DNA from: Embleya scabrispora
GTDB taxonomy: Bacteria > Actinomycetota > Actinomycetes > Streptomycetales > Streptomycetaceae
Length of the DNA: 64,000 nt
NCBI RefSeq assembly: GCF_002024165.1
Contig: NZ_MWQN01000004.1
Coordinates: 310,001-374,000, forward strand
Reading direction: 5' to 3'
How positions within the stretch are numbered: the stretch's first letter is position 1; every line of letters begins with the position of its first letter. The position numbers and the translations under genes were made by a program. A model generated the notes under the pieces. It was given only the letters and a program-made list of their open reading frames with translations. It was not told the DNA's origin and made no database searches. Shown here in pieces: positions 8,055-16,692 of the stretch.

Positions 8055-8350
8055 CACTCGGCTTCCTCGCGGCGATCGCGCTCATCGGCGTCGCCTCGGC
8101 TACCGGACGCGGCGTACGCGACAGCCGTGATACGGCCTACGGACTGCGGGTACCCACCGCGACACCCCCACCACCCGTATCCCAGCCGGCCGCGACATCG
8201 CATCCCACGAACCGCCACCCACCCGCAGCCGTCGAGGTTGCGGTCGAGGTCGTGTCGGACATTCGACGTCACCACCACCACCGTCACCACCACGTAGTCC
8301 GCCGGCGCAACGGCTTCGGCCTCGCCACCACAGACATTCGTCGCGCTTGA
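8045..8350 (+). CDS. Small His-rich membrane protein, hypothetical
   Basis: A 101-residue open frame whose ATG lies inside the last codons of the methyltransferase (10-base overlap), so translation may be coupled. Residues 1-18 are hydrophobic (a membrane anchor or signal). A Pro/Thr-rich middle follows, then near residues 74-88 a run of seven His broken by one Arg and flanked by Arg clusters. The His cluster could bind metal or nucleic acid. No family is recognised. It ends 11 bases before the stop of the converging LysR gene. Coding potential is moderate. Confidence 0.45.
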   Translation: MWVTLGFLAAIALIGVASATGRGVRDSRDTAYGLRVPTATPPPPVSQPAATSHPTNRHPPAAVEVAVEVVSDIRRHHHHRHHHVVRRRNGFGLATTDIRRA

Positions 8351-8361
8351 CCTCTCGCGCG

Positions 8362-9264
8362 TCAGTCCGCCGGCCAGTGCAGCTCGCGCGCCAGGGTTTT
8401 GGCGACGGCACGGATGCGGCGGTGTAGCGGCGACTGCTCGCGTGGGAGGACCAGGTGGATCGTCAGGCCGGGCGCGCCGCGCAGCGGTCGCCAGGTGAGA
8501 CCGGCCGGTTGCGTCGTGACCGCGGCTTCTCCGGCCGGGGCGAGAGTGTTTCCGTCGAGCAGGTCGCGCTGGGACATGTCGAAAGAGACCGCGGGCGTAT
8601 GGAATCGGGGGCGCGGCCGGGTGTCTCGAAACAGCGCGGACAGCTGATCGTGGATCACGGGGTTGGCCGCACGATCCGGAAGCCGCAGCGGATACGCGGC
8701 CGCGTCGGCGATCTCGATCTCCGGGTGCTCGGCCAGCGGATGGTGCCGCGCCAACTGGACCCCGATGCGCTGACGTCGCAGCAGATACCGGCGCACGCCA
8801 CGGCCCGGCTGTTCACCGCGGGTGATCCCGGCATCGATGCGGCCGTCGGCGACCGCGGGGGAGATCTCCGGTGTCGCCATCGGGACCGCGCCGACCCGGA
8901 GCCCGCTGTTGCCGCGCATCAGCCTGTCCACCAGGGCCGGTACCGTCTCGGCCCCGGTGCTGAGGCTGTATCCCATGCGCAGCGTGCCCAGTTCACCGGC
9001 CGCCGCGCTGCGGGCGGTGTCCCACGCCCGGTCCAGCGCCGCCAGCGCGGGCGGCGCGGACTCCGCCAACGCCGCACCGGCCGTGGTCAATGCGACGCTG
9101 CGTGTGTTGCGGACCAGCAGAGCCGTGCCGAGTTCCGCCTCCAATCGGCGCATCCGGGCGCTGAGCGCGGGCTGTGCGATACCGATCCGTGCGGCCGCGC
9201 GGGTGAAGTTCAACTCCTGCGCCAGCACCAGGAAGTACCGCAGGCTCACCGTGTCCGGCGCCAC
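8362..9264 (-). CDS. LysR-family transcriptional regulator
   Basis: A 300-residue LysR-type regulator, the usual length. An N-terminal winged HTH (residues ~1-62, LNFTRAAARIGIAQPALSAR) is followed by a periplasmic-binding-protein-like effector domain. GTG 9264 is preferred because AAGGGG precedes it and family alignment starts there; the frame extends to 9339. It is divergent from the DUF1330 gene at 9453 across 188 bp containing ATTGATAACGAT (about 9280-9291), an AT-rich near-dyad that could be a LysR box. It probably controls that gene and itself. Confidence 0.85.
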   Translation of the reverse strand: MAPDTVSLRYFLVLAQELNFTRAAARIGIAQPALSARMRRLEAELGTALLVRNTRSVALTTAGAALAESAPPALAALDRAWDTARSAAAGELGTLRMGYSLSTGAETVPALVDRLMRGNSGLRVGAVPMATPEISPAVADGRIDAGITRGEQPGRGVRRYLLRRQRIGVQLARHHPLAEHPEIEIADAAAYPLRLPDRAANPVIHDQLSALFRDTRPRPRFHTPAVSFDMSQRDLLDGNTLAPAGEAAVTTQPAGLTWRPLRGAPGLTIHLVLPREQSPLHRRIRAVAKTLARELHWPAD

Positions 9265-9452
9265 ACGCCCCCCTTGGCGATTGATAACGATCCGTTCTGA
9301 GTCTATCCCGTACCGGTCTTTCCCTCGTCCGCGCATCAAGCCCTAACCTGCGCATACGACGATCCAACCGACGGCGGTACCCGTCGCCGGAATCGATCGA
9401 TCCGAGCGTCGATTCGAAGTCGGACGTGTCCGGCCGAACACAGGAGGTCTCC

Positions 9453-9746
9453 ATGGCCAAGGGCTACTGGGTCAGTGTCTACCCCGCCATTTCCGACCCC
9501 GAGGAGCTGACCGCCTACAACAAACTGGCGGGCCCGGCCGTCCGGGCCGGGGGCGGGCGCGTCCTGTCCAACTTCGGTCGAGTCGTCGCCCACGAGGCCG
9601 GAATCGCGGAACGCGTCGTTCTGATCGAGTTCGACACCTTCGAACAGGCCGTCGCGGCATACGAGAGCGAGGCATACCGGCAGGCGCTGACGGCCCTCCC
9701 CCACGGCTTCCAGCGCGACTTCCGCATCATCGAAGGCATCGACTGA
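9453..9746 (+). CDS. DUF1330 family protein
   Basis: A 97-residue protein of the DUF1330 family, a small dimeric alpha/beta-barrel (ferredoxin-like) fold. It starts with the typical KGYWVSVYPAISDPEEL. GGGRVLSNFGRV in the middle and RVVLIEFDTFEQAVAAYES near residue 65 are hallmarks. ATG 9453 follows a clear AGGAGG (9442-9447). Biochemical roles in the family are mostly unassigned. Divergent orientation from the LysR gene suggests control by it. Confidence 0.85.
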   Translation: MAKGYWVSVYPAISDPEELTAYNKLAGPAVRAGGGRVLSNFGRVVAHEAGIAERVVLIEFDTFEQAVAAYESEAYRQALTALPHGFQRDFRIIEGID

Positions 9747-9845
9747 CCGGCGGGCCGGCCATGGCCGGACTTCGGCTCTTCCGGTCGTCGCAGTCCACGT
9801 ACGAGACCTTGAGGCCGCGAGTGGCCCATGGCACGCTCATGCCGC

Positions 9846-10430
9846 ATGATCGACGAATTCGCGAAGGACAACCTGCACGGGAGACTGCGGCGGGACCGCG
9901 AGGCGCTGCTCTGGAAGCTCGACGGCTTGTCCGAATACGACGCCCGCCGACCATTGACAGTGACCGGGAGCAACCTCCTCGGCCTGGTCAAACACGTGGC
10001 CGGCGTCGAGGCCAGGTACTTCGGCGAAGTCTTCGATCGCCCTTTCCCGAAACCGCTGCCCCGGTGGCAGGACCACGACGGCAGCGATCTGTGGGCGACC
10101 GAGGACGAGACCCGCGATCGAATCATCCAGTTCTACCGGCGCACGTGGGAACACTCGGACGCGACGATCAACGAGCTTCCCCTCGACACCCCCGGCCACG
10201 TGCCCTGGTGGCCGGATCCCCACTCCGACACGAACCTGTTCGCCGTCATGGTCCACGTCCTCGGCGAGACCAACCGGCATGCCGGGCACGCCGACATCCT
10301 GCGCGAAGGCATCGACGGCCGAACCGGGATGCGCCCCGAACACGAGACGCAGATAGATGAGGAAGCCCGCGCCGCCTACTGCGCGACAATCGAGCAGGCC
10401 GCCCGATCCGCCGCATCGGCCGTCGCATAG
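9846..10430 (+). CDS. DinB-family protein (DUF664 type)
   Basis: A 194-residue DinB-like four-helix-bundle protein of the DUF664 group. Likely metal-binding His residues are in LVKHVAGVEARYFG (near residue 45) and in NRHAGHADILRE (near 145). Relatives include mycothiol- and bacillithiol-dependent transferases and uncharacterised stress proteins. ATG 9846 (Met-Ile-Asp-Glu-Phe) is chosen because homologues characteristically begin there. An in-frame ATG at 9828 would add six residues. No strong ribosome-binding site is seen for either. Confidence 0.8.
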   Translation: MIDEFAKDNLHGRLRRDREALLWKLDGLSEYDARRPLTVTGSNLLGLVKHVAGVEARYFGEVFDRPFPKPLPRWQDHDGSDLWATEDETRDRIIQFYRRTWEHSDATINELPLDTPGHVPWWPDPHSDTNLFAVMVHVLGETNRHAGHADILREGIDGRTGMRPEHETQIDEEARAAYCATIEQAARSAASAVA

Positions 10431-10600
10431 AGGTTCTGTGCGATGTGACTCGAAGGTCGAGGCTCGACCGCAAGGTGGCGGGACCGCTCCGCGCGACAAG
10501 GGAGCGGTGTTCGAAGCCATGGCGTACGCGGTCGTCGTCGGGGTACCCGCAGTGCCTCCCTTGGATTGCGGAACGGGCTTACGGTGAGGAGATGGCCAGG

Positions 10601-11464
10601 ATGGATCCACGCACCGATATCCGAGAGTTTCTCAGCTCGCGTCGCGCCCGCATCGCACCCGAGCAGGCGGGCCTGCCCGCTTACGGCGGCAATCGCCGGG
10701 TCAAGGGTCTGCGTCGCGAGGAGGTGGCGCTACTGGCGGGGGTATCGGTCGACTACTACGTGCGCATGGAGCGCGGCAGCCTCGCCGGTGTCTCCGATGG
10801 CGTGCTCGACGCGTTGGCCTCCGCCCTGCAACTCGACGAGGCCGAACGCGACCACCTGTTCCACCTCGCGCGCCGGGCGCCCGGTGGCCCACGCCGCCGG
10901 CACAGCCCCGCCGTGACGGTGCGCTCGACGCTGCAACAGGTGCTCGACGCGATCTCCGATGCGCCGGCGTGGATCGGTAACGGCCGTTATGACGTGCTCG
11001 CCATGAATCAACTCGCCCGCGCGCTGTATTCACCGATGCCGGCCGACCCGCGACGGCCCGCGAACACAGCGCGGTTCATCTACCTGAACTCGGAGACGGC
11101 CAAAGATTTCTTCGTCGACTACGACCAGATCGCCGCCGCCGTGGCCGCGAAGCTACGCATGGAAGCCGGCCGCGATCCGCACGACGAGAAGCTGATCGCC
11201 CTGGTCGGCGAACTGTCGACGGGCAGTGAGCTGTTCCGACAACGGTGGGCATCCCAGGACGTGCGACTGCACCGCTCCGGGCGCAAGCGTGTACACCATC
11301 CGATCGTGGGCCGGCTCGACCTGGACGTCGAATCCCTGGAACTACCGGCCGACCCCGGCCTGTACCTCACCGTCTACACCGCACCCGCGGGCACACCGAC
11401 CGCCGACAACCTGGCACTCCTGGCATCGTGGGCCGCCACCCACCACCCAACGTCGTGTCGGTAA
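10601..11464 (+). CDS. XRE-family regulator with MmyB-like ligand domain
   Basis: A 287-residue regulator. Residues ~1-85 form an XRE-type helix-turn-helix (RVKGLRREEVALLAGVSVDY, then MERGSLAGVSDGVLDALASAL). Residues ~100-280 match the MmyB-like ligand-binding domain found in many actinobacterial regulators, thought to bind fatty-acid-like ligands (RYDVLAMNQLARALY; RFIYLNSETAKDFFVDYD). GAGGAG (10586-10591) is 9 bases before ATG 10601, which is why I chose it over ATG 10592. No obvious target gene lies next to it; downstream is the gene-free inverted-repeat block. Confidence 0.85.
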   Translation: MDPRTDIREFLSSRRARIAPEQAGLPAYGGNRRVKGLRREEVALLAGVSVDYYVRMERGSLAGVSDGVLDALASALQLDEAERDHLFHLARRAPGGPRRRHSPAVTVRSTLQQVLDAISDAPAWIGNGRYDVLAMNQLARALYSPMPADPRRPANTARFIYLNSETAKDFFVDYDQIAAAVAAKLRMEAGRDPHDEKLIALVGELSTGSELFRQRWASQDVRLHRSGRKRVHHPIVGRLDLDVESLELPADPGLYLTVYTAPAGTPTADNLALLASWAATHHPTSCR

Positions 11465-11518
11465 TCGCCATCACGGAAACTGCTGCGCTGAATGGCACTG
11501 CATCATCGGGTACTGGGG

Positions 11519-11722
11519 TTTGCGCTTGTGGTTGCGGGTGGCCGGTGCGGGGTTGGTCCGAGTCGGTGGTGGGCCGCCGCCGGCGTTCGGGGCTCCGAGA
11601 CTCGAAGTTCCCGGCGAGGCGGACGTGTTGGTCGGCGAAAACCGGCCGGCAGCGGGGGCGGGGAGGCGGGTCGGGTCGAGTCCTCCGGGGAGCCTTCTGG
11701 AGTGGGTCGGGCGTTTCCGGCG
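11519..11722 (+). repeat. Long inverted repeat, left arm
   Basis: This ~204-bp segment is the reverse complement of 12078-12290 at roughly 85% identity by eye. Long exact blocks include the stretch around 11574-11600 and the G-rich stretch 11633-11680. It is very GC-rich and lies in a ~1-kb block (11465-12540) with no credible gene. Open frames across it merely translate the repeat. Arms plus spacer (~770 bp) resemble a non-autonomous mobile or intergenic repeat element rather than coding DNA; no transposase is present. Confidence 0.75.
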
Positions 11723-12077
11723 GGTGATGGCATGTGGGTGACGAAGGTTCATGAACCCGGATTGGGTGGGGTCCCGGAGCCTTGGCGTACGGGAAAACCG
11801 CAGTTCAGCGTGGAGGGCGGCTACTCCTGGTGCCTCGGGATCCGGTTTCGGACCCTGCTGGACACTTCCGATCTCTTCGACGGCCTATGGAAAGTGCAGC
11901 GTCCGAGGCCGATCCCGATCGGGCAGTTTGGGTCTTCTCGCCGGTTCGAGGAGGCCCGAGCACACGAAACCGGCACTCGACGCCCGACTTTCCACCCCGA
12001 CGCCACAAAACCGCAGGTCACCGAAGCCCGGAGCCCACAACCACCCATCGCGATCCGGTTTCGAACCCCAATCCCCT
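11723..12077. other. Spacer of the long inverted repeat, no gene
   Basis: 355 bp between the two arms. No coding signature was found. It contains an internal direct repeat, GATCCGGTTTCGGACCC near 11838 and GATCCGGTTTCGAACCC near 12051, the second copy bordering the right arm. This suggests the element was assembled by duplication of smaller units. Confidence 0.5.
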
Positions 12078-12290
12078 CCAAACGCCCCCGAAACGCCCCG
12101 ACCCACTCGGGAACCCTCCCCGGAGGACTCGACCTGACCCGCCTCCCCGCCCCCGCTGCCGGCCGGTTTTCGCCGAGCAACACGCACGCCTCGTCGGGAG
12201 ACCTCCGTCTCGGAGCCCCGAACGCCGGCGGCGGCCCGCCACCGACTCGGACGGACCCCGCTCCAACCGGCCCGCAACCACGAGCGCAAA
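12078..12290 (-). repeat. Long inverted repeat, right arm
   Basis: Right arm of the inverted repeat described at 11519. Differences from the left arm are scattered substitutions and a few short indels, indicating that the arms have been diverging for some time. The ~250 bp that follow (12291-12540) contain no gene I can support; a minus-strand frame there looks like a possible decayed protein tail but matches nothing I recognise. Confidence 0.75.
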
Positions 12291-12540
12291 CCTCAGTAGT
12301 GGCTCGCCACGCGGGCTTGGTCGGGTGATCGTTCCGGGTTCGGGTCGGTGAATCAGTGGCGAAGTCGACCTTGGGCCGTGGTCGAATGTTGTGCCGGCAG
12401 ACGTAGCCGGTGATGGGGGCGTTCCGCTCGGCGTGGCTGCGGTGGTTGGGGCGGACAGGCGCGGACAACGGCAACAGGCGGGCGTTCAATGGGGTTTCCG
12501 TCGACGCTGTGGATCGCATCCGCCACTACCCTGTCGGCCT

Positions 12541-12963
12541 ATGCGCCCGATCTTCCGGCTTCCGCCCGGGTCCCCGCTCGCTGCCGCCGTTTCCGAGGAC
12601 TGGGGTTTGATCCCGCTGCGTGTCCCGGCCGGTTGGAACGTCATCTACAACGGCGTCTCGGCCCGACGCCTGTCGGACGGAAGAATCGAGGCCAACGACT
12701 CCGAGGACCTGTACTGGGCGCGTACCGCACCACCGCCGTGGCGGACAGCGGGCGAGGTGGCGGCTATGAACGGCCTGGAGACCCGGGAGATCAACATGGA
12801 CGCCGGCTGGTATGGCGGCCAGGGCTTCCGAGTCGTCGTCCTCGATCCCGGCTGGGAGCAGATACGGGCTTCCCACACCACCCCCGACCTCCACGAGTTC
12901 ATCGCCACCCTCGAGGCGTGGATGTCCTTGATCACCGAGCGAGGGAAACTCCCGGAATCGTAA
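12541..12963 (+). CDS. Hypothetical protein (140 aa)
   Basis: A 140-residue soluble protein of unknown function, starting at ATG 12541 and ending in TAA, a rare stop in this window. It is acidic and Trp-rich with an alternating beta-like pattern (VPAGWNVIYNGVSARRL, then DSEDLYWARTAPPPW, then GWYGGQGFRVVVLDPGW). Compact, acidic, Trp-rich orphan proteins of this size are often immunity proteins or phage-type accessories, but no partner toxin is adjacent. No membrane segment or signal peptide is present. Upstream is the repeat block, which suggests acquired DNA. Confidence 0.55.
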   Translation: MRPIFRLPPGSPLAAAVSEDWGLIPLRVPAGWNVIYNGVSARRLSDGRIEANDSEDLYWARTAPPPWRTAGEVAAMNGLETREINMDAGWYGGQGFRVVVLDPGWEQIRASHTTPDLHEFIATLEAWMSLITERGKLPES

Positions 12964-12989
12964 CCTCCGGTGCTGCCGAGATCCGCCGG

Positions 12990-13232
12990 CTACCGCCGCA
13001 TCCGGCAACGTTCACCCTGTTGTGACGCGACGCGCGGCGCGTGCTCCGGCCCACCCGGACGGCCGGACTCGTCCGCCTCCTCGGCTCGTCGCGATACGGC
13101 GATTCCCCGCAGGTCGAGTTCCGCGCACTCCAGCGCCTGGCACAGTTGGACGCGACCCGGTGCGGGCCCGGGGAGATCTCGCCGGTACGTCATGACATGC
13201 GCCTCCAGGGCCGGTTCGGCTCGGATCCGCAC
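12990..13232 (-). CDS. Small hypothetical protein
   Basis: An 80-residue minus-strand frame starting at GTG 13232, with GGGGGAGG 8 bases upstream. It carries an ordered pattern (VRIRAEPALEAHVMTY, then a Gln-Leu-Cys segment, then AELDLRGIAVS) that looks like real protein. The same frame remains open upstream to about 13430 with plausible sequence but no start codon, so this may be the tail of a truncated larger gene. Family not recognised. Confidence 0.3.
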   Translation of the reverse strand: MRIRAEPALEAHVMTYRRDLPGPAPGRVQLCQALECAELDLRGIAVSRRAEEADESGRPGGPEHAPRVASQQGERCRMRR

Positions 13233-13431
13233 CCGGGCCACCTCCCCCGATGGGACGACCCACGCGGTCAGGTCGAGCGCGTCGCACGAAGAACCATTGT
13301 CTCCCCGAGGGATCGGGAGGCGCGGCGTCGAGAAGTCCGTGCGCGGCTCCGGCCGTGTGCTGCGCTCGGGCGGCCGGGCGACCCGGGGCCCGGCCGGTAC
13401 ATCGCCTGCGCGAGATCCGCCGCCACCGCGA

Positions 13432-14349
13432 TCATGGCGCCCATGCGGCTTGGCCGCGCAGGACGTCGTGGTCGGTGACCGCGAGGTCGTGGCCGCCGAC
13501 GGAGGCTGCGCGATCGACGAAGTGCGCCGCGCTCAGGAACACGTGGTCCAGCTTGACGGGCGTGGGTCCGCCCGTGCCGAACGTCGGCGCACCGCTGCGG
13601 CATTGTGCGGCCGGCGGAGGGCAGGCCGGGGTGAAGTACGCCTTGTTCGTGTCGTCGACCTCGACGAAGCGCCCGTGGCCCCCCGAATGGGAGTACATGC
13701 CGTCCAGGCCCGGATGCTCGGGTGTCAGGTTGAAGTCCCCGCCGACGATCACCGGCGTACCCGACCGCACGACGTCGTCCACGATCGCGGCGAGTCGTCG
13801 ATTCTGTTCCACACCGGCCTCGTCGGGAGTGGGATGTCCGCTGCACACGTGGACCCGGCGGCCCTGGAGTTCGGTGTCCGTGCACAACAGGCCGAAGTGT
13901 TCGACCGTGGTGTTCGGAGTGGTCAGATCGTGGAACACGCCGACGCCGACCCGGCCCTTGACGAGCACCGCGATGCCCTCGGGGGCGGTGCCGTCGGTGT
14001 CCGGCCGGCAGCCCGAGCCCTCCTGCAACTGGCTGTGGAAGACCCCGGTGTAGCCGAGCGGGGCGAGGTCGTCCAACAGCGCCCGGAACTGCACGCCGCA
14101 CACCTCGCTGAGGAACACCGTGTCGGCGCTCCACGTGGTGATCTCCCGTTCGACCTTCGCGACCCGGCGGGTGACCTCTCCCGCCATCGACGGGTCCACG
14201 GTGCAACCACCCCAGCCACCGCAGATGTTGTACTGGAGAAAGTGCAGCACGGGTGGATCGCTCGCGGCGGAACCCGCCGCCGAACCCGCGGTGAGTCCGA
14301 ACGCCAGGACGAGGGTGGACACGACGGACAGGAACGATCTGGTACGCAC
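13432..14349 (-). CDS. Secreted endonuclease/exonuclease/phosphatase family protein
   Basis: A 305-residue exported hydrolase of the endonuclease/exonuclease/phosphatase (DNase I-like) fold. A signal peptide occupies residues ~1-30. Catalytic elements appear in order: FLQYNICGG (Asn), FLSEVCG (Glu, metal), CSGHPTP, GGDFNLTPEHPG (Asp and Asn), LDHVFLS and VTDHDVL (Asp-His at the C-terminus). Several Cys pairs suggest disulfides, fitting secretion. Start GTG 14349 has GGGGAT a few bases upstream; the open frame extends to 14733 without family-like sequence. The substrate (DNA, sphingomyelin or a phosphoester) cannot be told from sequence. Confidence 0.85.
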   Translation of the reverse strand: MRTRSFLSVVSTLVLAFGLTAGSAAGSAASDPPVLHFLQYNICGGWGGCTVDPSMAGEVTRRVAKVEREITTWSADTVFLSEVCGVQFRALLDDLAPLGYTGVFHSQLQEGSGCRPDTDGTAPEGIAVLVKGRVGVGVFHDLTTPNTTVEHFGLLCTDTELQGRRVHVCSGHPTPDEAGVEQNRRLAAIVDDVVRSGTPVIVGGDFNLTPEHPGLDGMYSHSGGHGRFVEVDDTNKAYFTPACPPPAAQCRSGAPTFGTGGPTPVKLDHVFLSAAHFVDRAASVGGHDLAVTDHDVLRGQAAWAP

Positions 14350-14575
14350 GTACGATCCCCGAGGGTGGAATGACGGGCAAACCTTCTCCGGGCAGGCGAA
14401 GTTCACGCCGCGGCGGTCGGGTCGATGTCGGCGGTCAACGAGACACCGAATCCATGTGATCATCACACGACGACGCTCCAAAACGTTCGAGGCGCACCGC
14501 AGACAATCCAGGCATATCAACCACCGCCGCGTCGAAGCCCTCAACCCCAACGCGTGCGGGTTCATCGATGCAAAT

Positions 14576-14996
14576 GTGCCGGCATCAAGCCATGGCAACA
14601 CAAGCGGCCGGTCCCCCCGACGGCGTAACCAGGTGCTCTCCCGGGAGCAAATCACCGCCACCACCGTCGAACTGCTCGACGCAGGCGGCGAGAGCGCACC
14701 GACGATGCGGACGCAGACCGAGCGCCTGGCCACCGGGTCCGGGGCGATCTACTACCACGTGGGCAACCGGGACGAACTGCTGGAGACGGCAACGGAAACG
14801 GCCGTCACCGCGGGCGCCACCGTGCACGGCACCGCGCCGAACGACCTGTTCGACACCTACACCGGCGAGCGCCACCCCGTCGGCGCCGCCGTCCTCGACT
14901 GGTCCCGCGCCCAAGTGGCGACGATGAAGCCGGGGCCCAACGCCCCGGCCCTGCGCCGGCTGATCCGCGATCTGAAGAGCACCCCGACGGCGCCAC
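14576..14996 (+). pseudogene. TetR-family regulator, broken N-terminal part
   Basis: A GTG at 14576 opens a frame encoding a recognisable TetR/AcrR HTH (LSREQITATTVELLDAGG, then SGAIYYHVGNRDELLETA). A better N-terminus (ATG 14592, Met-Ala-Thr-Gln) lies in another frame across a C6 run, so an early frameshift is likely. After about 80 residues of regulatory domain the frame runs into unrelated sequence derived from a monooxygenase. The gene is therefore truncated at its C-terminus and probably non-functional. It is not intact in any single frame. Confidence 0.6.
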
Positions 14997-15262
14997 GCAC
15001 GTCTACCGCAGGACGTCGGGACTGTTCAATCGGTACGACCCGGCCGACGACCAGCCGCTCGTCGGCGCACCGCGCCCGACTTCCGCTTCGAGAACGGCAG
15101 CCGGACCCGGTACGCCGCGGAACCGGTCCACAACGACCTCGGCTTCACCGCCCTGCTCGTCCGCCCGACGGCGTCGTGGCATGGGCAAGCGAGCGAACAC
15201 GCCCCCCGACATGAGGCGTTCACGCAGGCCGGCACCCGCTGGTTCGGCGCGCCGGCAAACTA
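14985..15262 (+). pseudogene. FAD-dependent monooxygenase C-terminal remnant
   Basis: Three frames read in succession recover the C-terminal end of an aromatic-ring FAD monooxygenase (PheA/TfdB group). A segment RTSGLFNRYDPADDQPLVG is followed, after a frame change near 15080, by PDFRFENGSR and ALLVRP. After a second change near 15166 comes DGVVAWASERT, and back in the previous frame TRWFGAP. The LVRPDGVVAWA signature and Trp-Phe-Gly end are characteristic. At least two single-base indels within 100 bp make this clear decay. It adjoins a TetR remnant; such regulator-monooxygenase pairs are common, so an ancestral locus may have collapsed by deletion. Confidence 0.6.
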
Positions 15263-15391
15263 CCGAGGCGTTCCCGCGTTCCCGCGTAGCGCTCGGTCGT
15301 CGCCCGAACGCCCGCGAATCCGGACCGCCCGGCACCTTCGAGGGTCAACCGTGCGCCGTGCTACCCGACTTCGGTAGCTGCTGCGCCCACC

Positions 15392-16597
15392 TCATCCTTG
15401 CCGGCGGAGAGCGGGTGTGGGGTGTTCGCCTTCGGTTTCGAGACGGTACTCGTCACCGTCGAAGTGTTCACGATGGGCGTCGATGACGTCCTCGCTCGGG
15501 ATGTATCCGGGGCCGTTGAGGGCTTCCTGCATCTTGGTGAAGCGTTCGTGGGCCTCGGCGACGAATCCTTCGCCGAGGGTGGTGAGGTCGATCTCGGTGG
15601 CCAACGCCTCGCGGACGTATTCCTTGTTGGGCTCGAAGGTGACGGGCGCGGGCAGTGCGGGGGCGAGGATCTCGGCGGGGTCGCGTCCGTCGTGACGGCG
15701 CATGAGATCGGCGGCGATCTGCAGGTGGCCCAGTTCCATGTTCAGGTGCAGTTCCCAGATCGCCTTGATCCGCGGGTCGGGCTCGGTCTGCATGAACGAG
15801 TGGTAGAGGTAGCACTCGTTGTACTCGTGCGTGACCAACTGCTCCCACCACGACTCGCCCTGGTCGACCAACGACTCGTAGTGGGTGACGTGTTCCTCCT
15901 CCACCATCGCGATCTCCTGGTAGAGACGTCGCGCGATCGGTTCGATGGCCAGGGGGCCGACGTTCATGTAGTAGTTCATCGTCTGCTGCTCGGCCGACAT
16001 GATCGTCAGCGCGTGCAGCTTGGACAGCGGGTCGACCGTGCCCCGGTCGTAGGGGGTGCGCAGATTGTCCACCGGGTGGCGGTGGTGCAGGCGGGTCGGG
16101 CGACCGGGCATGATCTCGGTGAGGCCGTCGACGATCTTCTCGGCCTTGCGGTGTTCGATGATCTCGTACAGGTTGGCGTACCGGTACAGGTGGTCGAAGT
16201 CCTCCAGCAGCCCGAACCGGTAGCACTGGGTCAGGTAGGGGTCGGGTTCCATCCGGGCCACCCACGAGGTCAGGTCGACGGCGACCTGCTCGTAGGCGAT
16301 CGTCGTCTCCAGGACGGAGTTGAGTCCGGGCAGGAGCCAGTTGACGACCTTCTGCTGCTGCTGTTCGAAGTAGCGGACCTCGGCGAGCTTGCGGCGCACC
16401 TCGGGGTCGGGGCAGTGCCGGGAGAAGTTGTGGCTGAACAGGATCGCCTCGGTCTCGATCCCGTTCATGGTGATGATCCGGCATCGGGTGTACGGGTCGG
16501 CCTTGTCCGGATCGATCGGCTCCACGTCCAACTCGCGCCAGTTGCGCAACTGGCCGTCCAGCGGGATGCCCTTGTGATCGAGGGGATTGAAGGTCAC
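15392..16597 (-). CDS. Ferritin-like diiron-type protein
   Basis: A ~401-residue, largely helical protein rich in Glu and His. Putative metal ligands fall in helices carrying EEEHVTHYE (near residue 230), HEYNECYLYHSF (~250) and HLNMELGHLQIAADLMRRH (~285-305), an ExxH pattern like that of ferritin-like diiron proteins. GTG 16597 is preferred (GGGA 6 bases upstream); a TTG at 16609 is in frame. Gene order suggests a stress-response group with the hemerythrin downstream on the same strand. Activity (oxidase, iron storage or sensor) is not determinable. Confidence 0.65.
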   Translation of the reverse strand: MTFNPLDHKGIPLDGQLRNWRELDVEPIDPDKADPYTRCRIITMNGIETEAILFSHNFSRHCPDPEVRRKLAEVRYFEQQQQKVVNWLLPGLNSVLETTIAYEQVAVDLTSWVARMEPDPYLTQCYRFGLLEDFDHLYRYANLYEIIEHRKAEKIVDGLTEIMPGRPTRLHHRHPVDNLRTPYDRGTVDPLSKLHALTIMSAEQQTMNYYMNVGPLAIEPIARRLYQEIAMVEEEHVTHYESLVDQGESWWEQLVTHEYNECYLYHSFMQTEPDPRIKAIWELHLNMELGHLQIAADLMRRHDGRDPAEILAPALPAPVTFEPNKEYVREALATEIDLTTLGEGFVAEAHERFTKMQEALNGPGYIPSEDVIDAHREHFDGDEYRLETEGEHPTPALRRQG

Positions 16598-16692
16598 GGT
16601 GATTCCCAACTGTCGTATGCGGTTGTCGTACGCCGTTGTCCTGTGCCGCGGTCGTACGCCGGGGTCGTACGCCGTCGAAAGGTGTCTGTGGC

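Noticed and set aside
11471-12519. Pro/Gly-rich proteins encoded on both strands across the inverted repeat
   Set aside because: The same peptide-like pattern appears in both arms only because the arms are reverse complements. No start site, family match or codon signature supports translation.
12332-12519. Possible transposase tail on the minus strand after the inverted repeat
   Set aside because: The frame has some protein-like order, but I cannot tie it to any transposase family or find terminal repeats.
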